From Mycobacterium colombiense CECT 3035 (GTDB lineage Bacteria > Actinomycetota > Actinomycetes > Mycobacteriales > Mycobacteriaceae): a stretch of 64,000 nucleotides of DNA. Position numbers and translations under genes: made by a program. The DNA lies in contig NZ_CP020821.1 of the NCBI RefSeq assembly GCF_002105755.1, positions 1,612,001 to 1,676,000 on the forward strand, read 5' to 3'. This document shows, piece after piece, positions 63,086 through 64,000 of the stretch (its first letter is position 1; the number at the start of each line of letters is the position of its first letter). Below the pieces are notes generated by a model. That model saw nothing but the letters and a program-made list of their open reading frames with translations. It made no database searches and was not told where the DNA came from.

Positions 63086-63656
63086 CGTCAGGCCCGAGCA
63101 GCGCACTGCGCCGATATCCGTTGGCGCGTGCGCAGATATGGCCCTCCGGGTCCAGCGGTTCGTCGCATAACGGACACGGTGGCCGCCCCGCGGAGATGAC
63201 GCGATTGGAGCGGGTGGCGAATTGGCGCGCCGACTCCGGCGTCAGGAACACCCGCACCGCGTCGGGTCCCTCTTCGGTGTCGTCGAGCACCACCGACGCG
63301 TCGAACTCGGCGTCGGTGACCGCCAGCAACTCGACCACCACCGTCTGGGCCTCCGAATCCCAACCGAGCCCCATGGTTCCGACCCGGAACTCCGCGTCCA
63401 CGGGGGTGACCAACGGATCGAGGTCCTCGATCTCGGCCGGCTCGGGCGGGACGGGCGTGCCGAACCTGCGGTTCACCTCGAGCAGCAGCGCGCCGATGCG
63501 TTCGGAGAGCACCGCCACCTGCTGCTTCTCCAAAATCACCGACACCACTCGGGCGTCGTGCACAGCCTGGATGTAGAACGTGCGATTTCCGGGCTGGCCG
63601 ACGGTCCCGGCCACGAAGCGGTCGGGTGTGCGGAAGACATGAATTGCGCGGGCCAT
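63069..63656 (-). CDS. DUF3090 family protein (Rv2134c-like)
   Basis: This protein has 195 residues from the ATG at 63656 (MARAIHVFRTPDRF). Ten more open codons upstream have no support. The N-terminal two-thirds is a beta-rich domain of unknown function. The C-terminus ends in a small zinc-ribbon-like element, PPCPLCDEPLDPEGHICARANGYRR. It is found across actinobacteria immediately upstream of the SCO1664-type gene, as here, so the two probably act together. The biochemical role is unknown. Confidence 0.87.
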   Translation of the reverse strand: MARAIHVFRTPDRFVAGTVGQPGNRTFYIQAVHDARVVSVILEKQQVAVLSERIGALLLEVNRRFGTPVPPEPAEIEDLDPLVTPVDAEFRVGTMGLGWDSEAQTVVVELLAVTDAEFDASVVLDDTEEGPDAVRVFLTPESARQFATRSNRVISAGRPPCPLCDEPLDPEGHICARANGYRRSALLGPDDDPEV

Positions 63657-63728
63657 GGCACTTCCCAAAATACCGGCTGTTGCCACCGCTGTGCGATCCG
63701 ATGGAGGTAGCCGCTCGATTAATCGCTA

Positions 63729-64000
63729 TTAATCCGTGGAACCGCCGACTACCGCGTCGCTGGACGGTACCGCGGCGGTCGATTCCTGCGGCTCTCCGTT
63801 GGACTTGGGATCGGATTCCGGCTTCGCCTCTTCCTTCGCCGGGGGCCCGGCCCGCAGGGCGGCGGACAGCCGCGCGCCGGTGTGGTTGACGTGCAACACA
63901 AACGGGCGCAGCTCGGTGTAGCGGATCACACTCACCGACGCCGGGTCGGCGGTGACGCGCTGGAAGCCGTCCAGGTGGATGCCGTACGCGTCGGCGATGA
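63729..64000 (-). CDS. Histidine-phosphatase-family (MSMEG_4193-type phosphomutase-like) protein, C-terminal part
   Basis: The frame is open from the right edge of the window to a TAA at 63729-63731 and encodes about 90 C-terminal residues (...IADAYGIHLDGFQRVTADPAS, then ASVSVIRYTELRPFVLHVN). The motif of a core ending in a beta-strand, followed by a disordered Pro/Glu/Ser tail, and the position before DUF3090 match Rv2135c and the MSMEG_4193 family. The catalytic RHG/His residues are outside the window. Confidence comes mainly from synteny. Confidence 0.7.
   Translation of the reverse strand, partial: IADAYGIHLDGFQRVTADPASVSVIRYTELRPFVLHVNHTGARLSAALRAGPPAKEEAKPESDPKSNGEPQESTAAVPSSDAVVGGSTD

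Overview
The window is high-GC actinobacterial DNA from a Mycobacterium, most likely a slow grower of the M. avium complex type (species is inference). The evidence is a complete yrbE/mce operon, the mycothiol gene mshC, an MPT64-like secreted protein, a mycobacterial haemophore-type protein, and a backbone order (metH, PAC2 protein, ansP1, SDR ... mshC, cysQ, SCO1664-type protein, DUF3090 protein, phosphomutase-like protein) that I recall as the order of M. tuberculosis Rv2124c-Rv2135c.

Layout. (1) 1-10.8 kb: the start of a TetR-type regulator faces away from a plus-strand mce operon (two YrbE permeases, MceA-F, a Mce-associated membrane protein, an MPT64-like protein). A 10-bp-arm palindrome lies between them. 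(2) 10.8-18.6 kb: backbone metabolism: metH (minus), a PAC2 protein and ansP1 (plus), an SDR (minus). (3) 19.5-56.8 kb: a minus-strand natural-product locus. In transcription order it has two tandem LuxR/LAL ATPase regulators, an MbtH-like protein, a five-module NRPS of about 5,960 residues ending in a thioesterase, and an MFS exporter. A second unit follows: a 21-codon leader ORF, a Mas-like reducing PKS, a P450, a haemophore-like protein, a siderophore-interacting-type flavoprotein and a fatty acyl-AMP ligase, closed by a hairpin terminator. (4) 57.85-60.0 kb: a tightly overlapped plus-strand trio of an EspR-like XRE regulator, an ImmA/IrrE-type metalloprotease and a 7-TM DUF6545-like protein. 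(5) 60.0-64 kb: the backbone resumes with mshC, cysQ, the SCO1664-type gene, DUF3090 and a truncated phosphomutase-like gene. Regions 3 and 4 sit exactly between the Rv2129c-like and mshC genes, which are neighbours in M. tuberculosis as I recall it, so about 41 kb is accessory here.

Proposed logic of region 3 (inference): the acyl-AMP ligase activates a fatty acid, the Mas-like PKS extends and fully reduces it, and the starter condensation domain of the NRPS N-acylates residue 1. Five residues are joined (module 2 looks Thr-specific, module 3 carries an N-methyltransferase), and the thioesterase releases a lipopentapeptide, possibly a Thr-closed lactone. The P450 tailors it and the MFS pump exports it. 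The two operons carry nearly identical 78-bp upstream elements, which suggests co-regulation.

Caution: mceA, the PKS and the NRPS (twice) are each interrupted by a one-base loss in a short G/C run. In one case a near-identical duplicated module in the same gene retains the missing base. These look more like base-calling errors than real inactivation, but the window alone cannot settle it.
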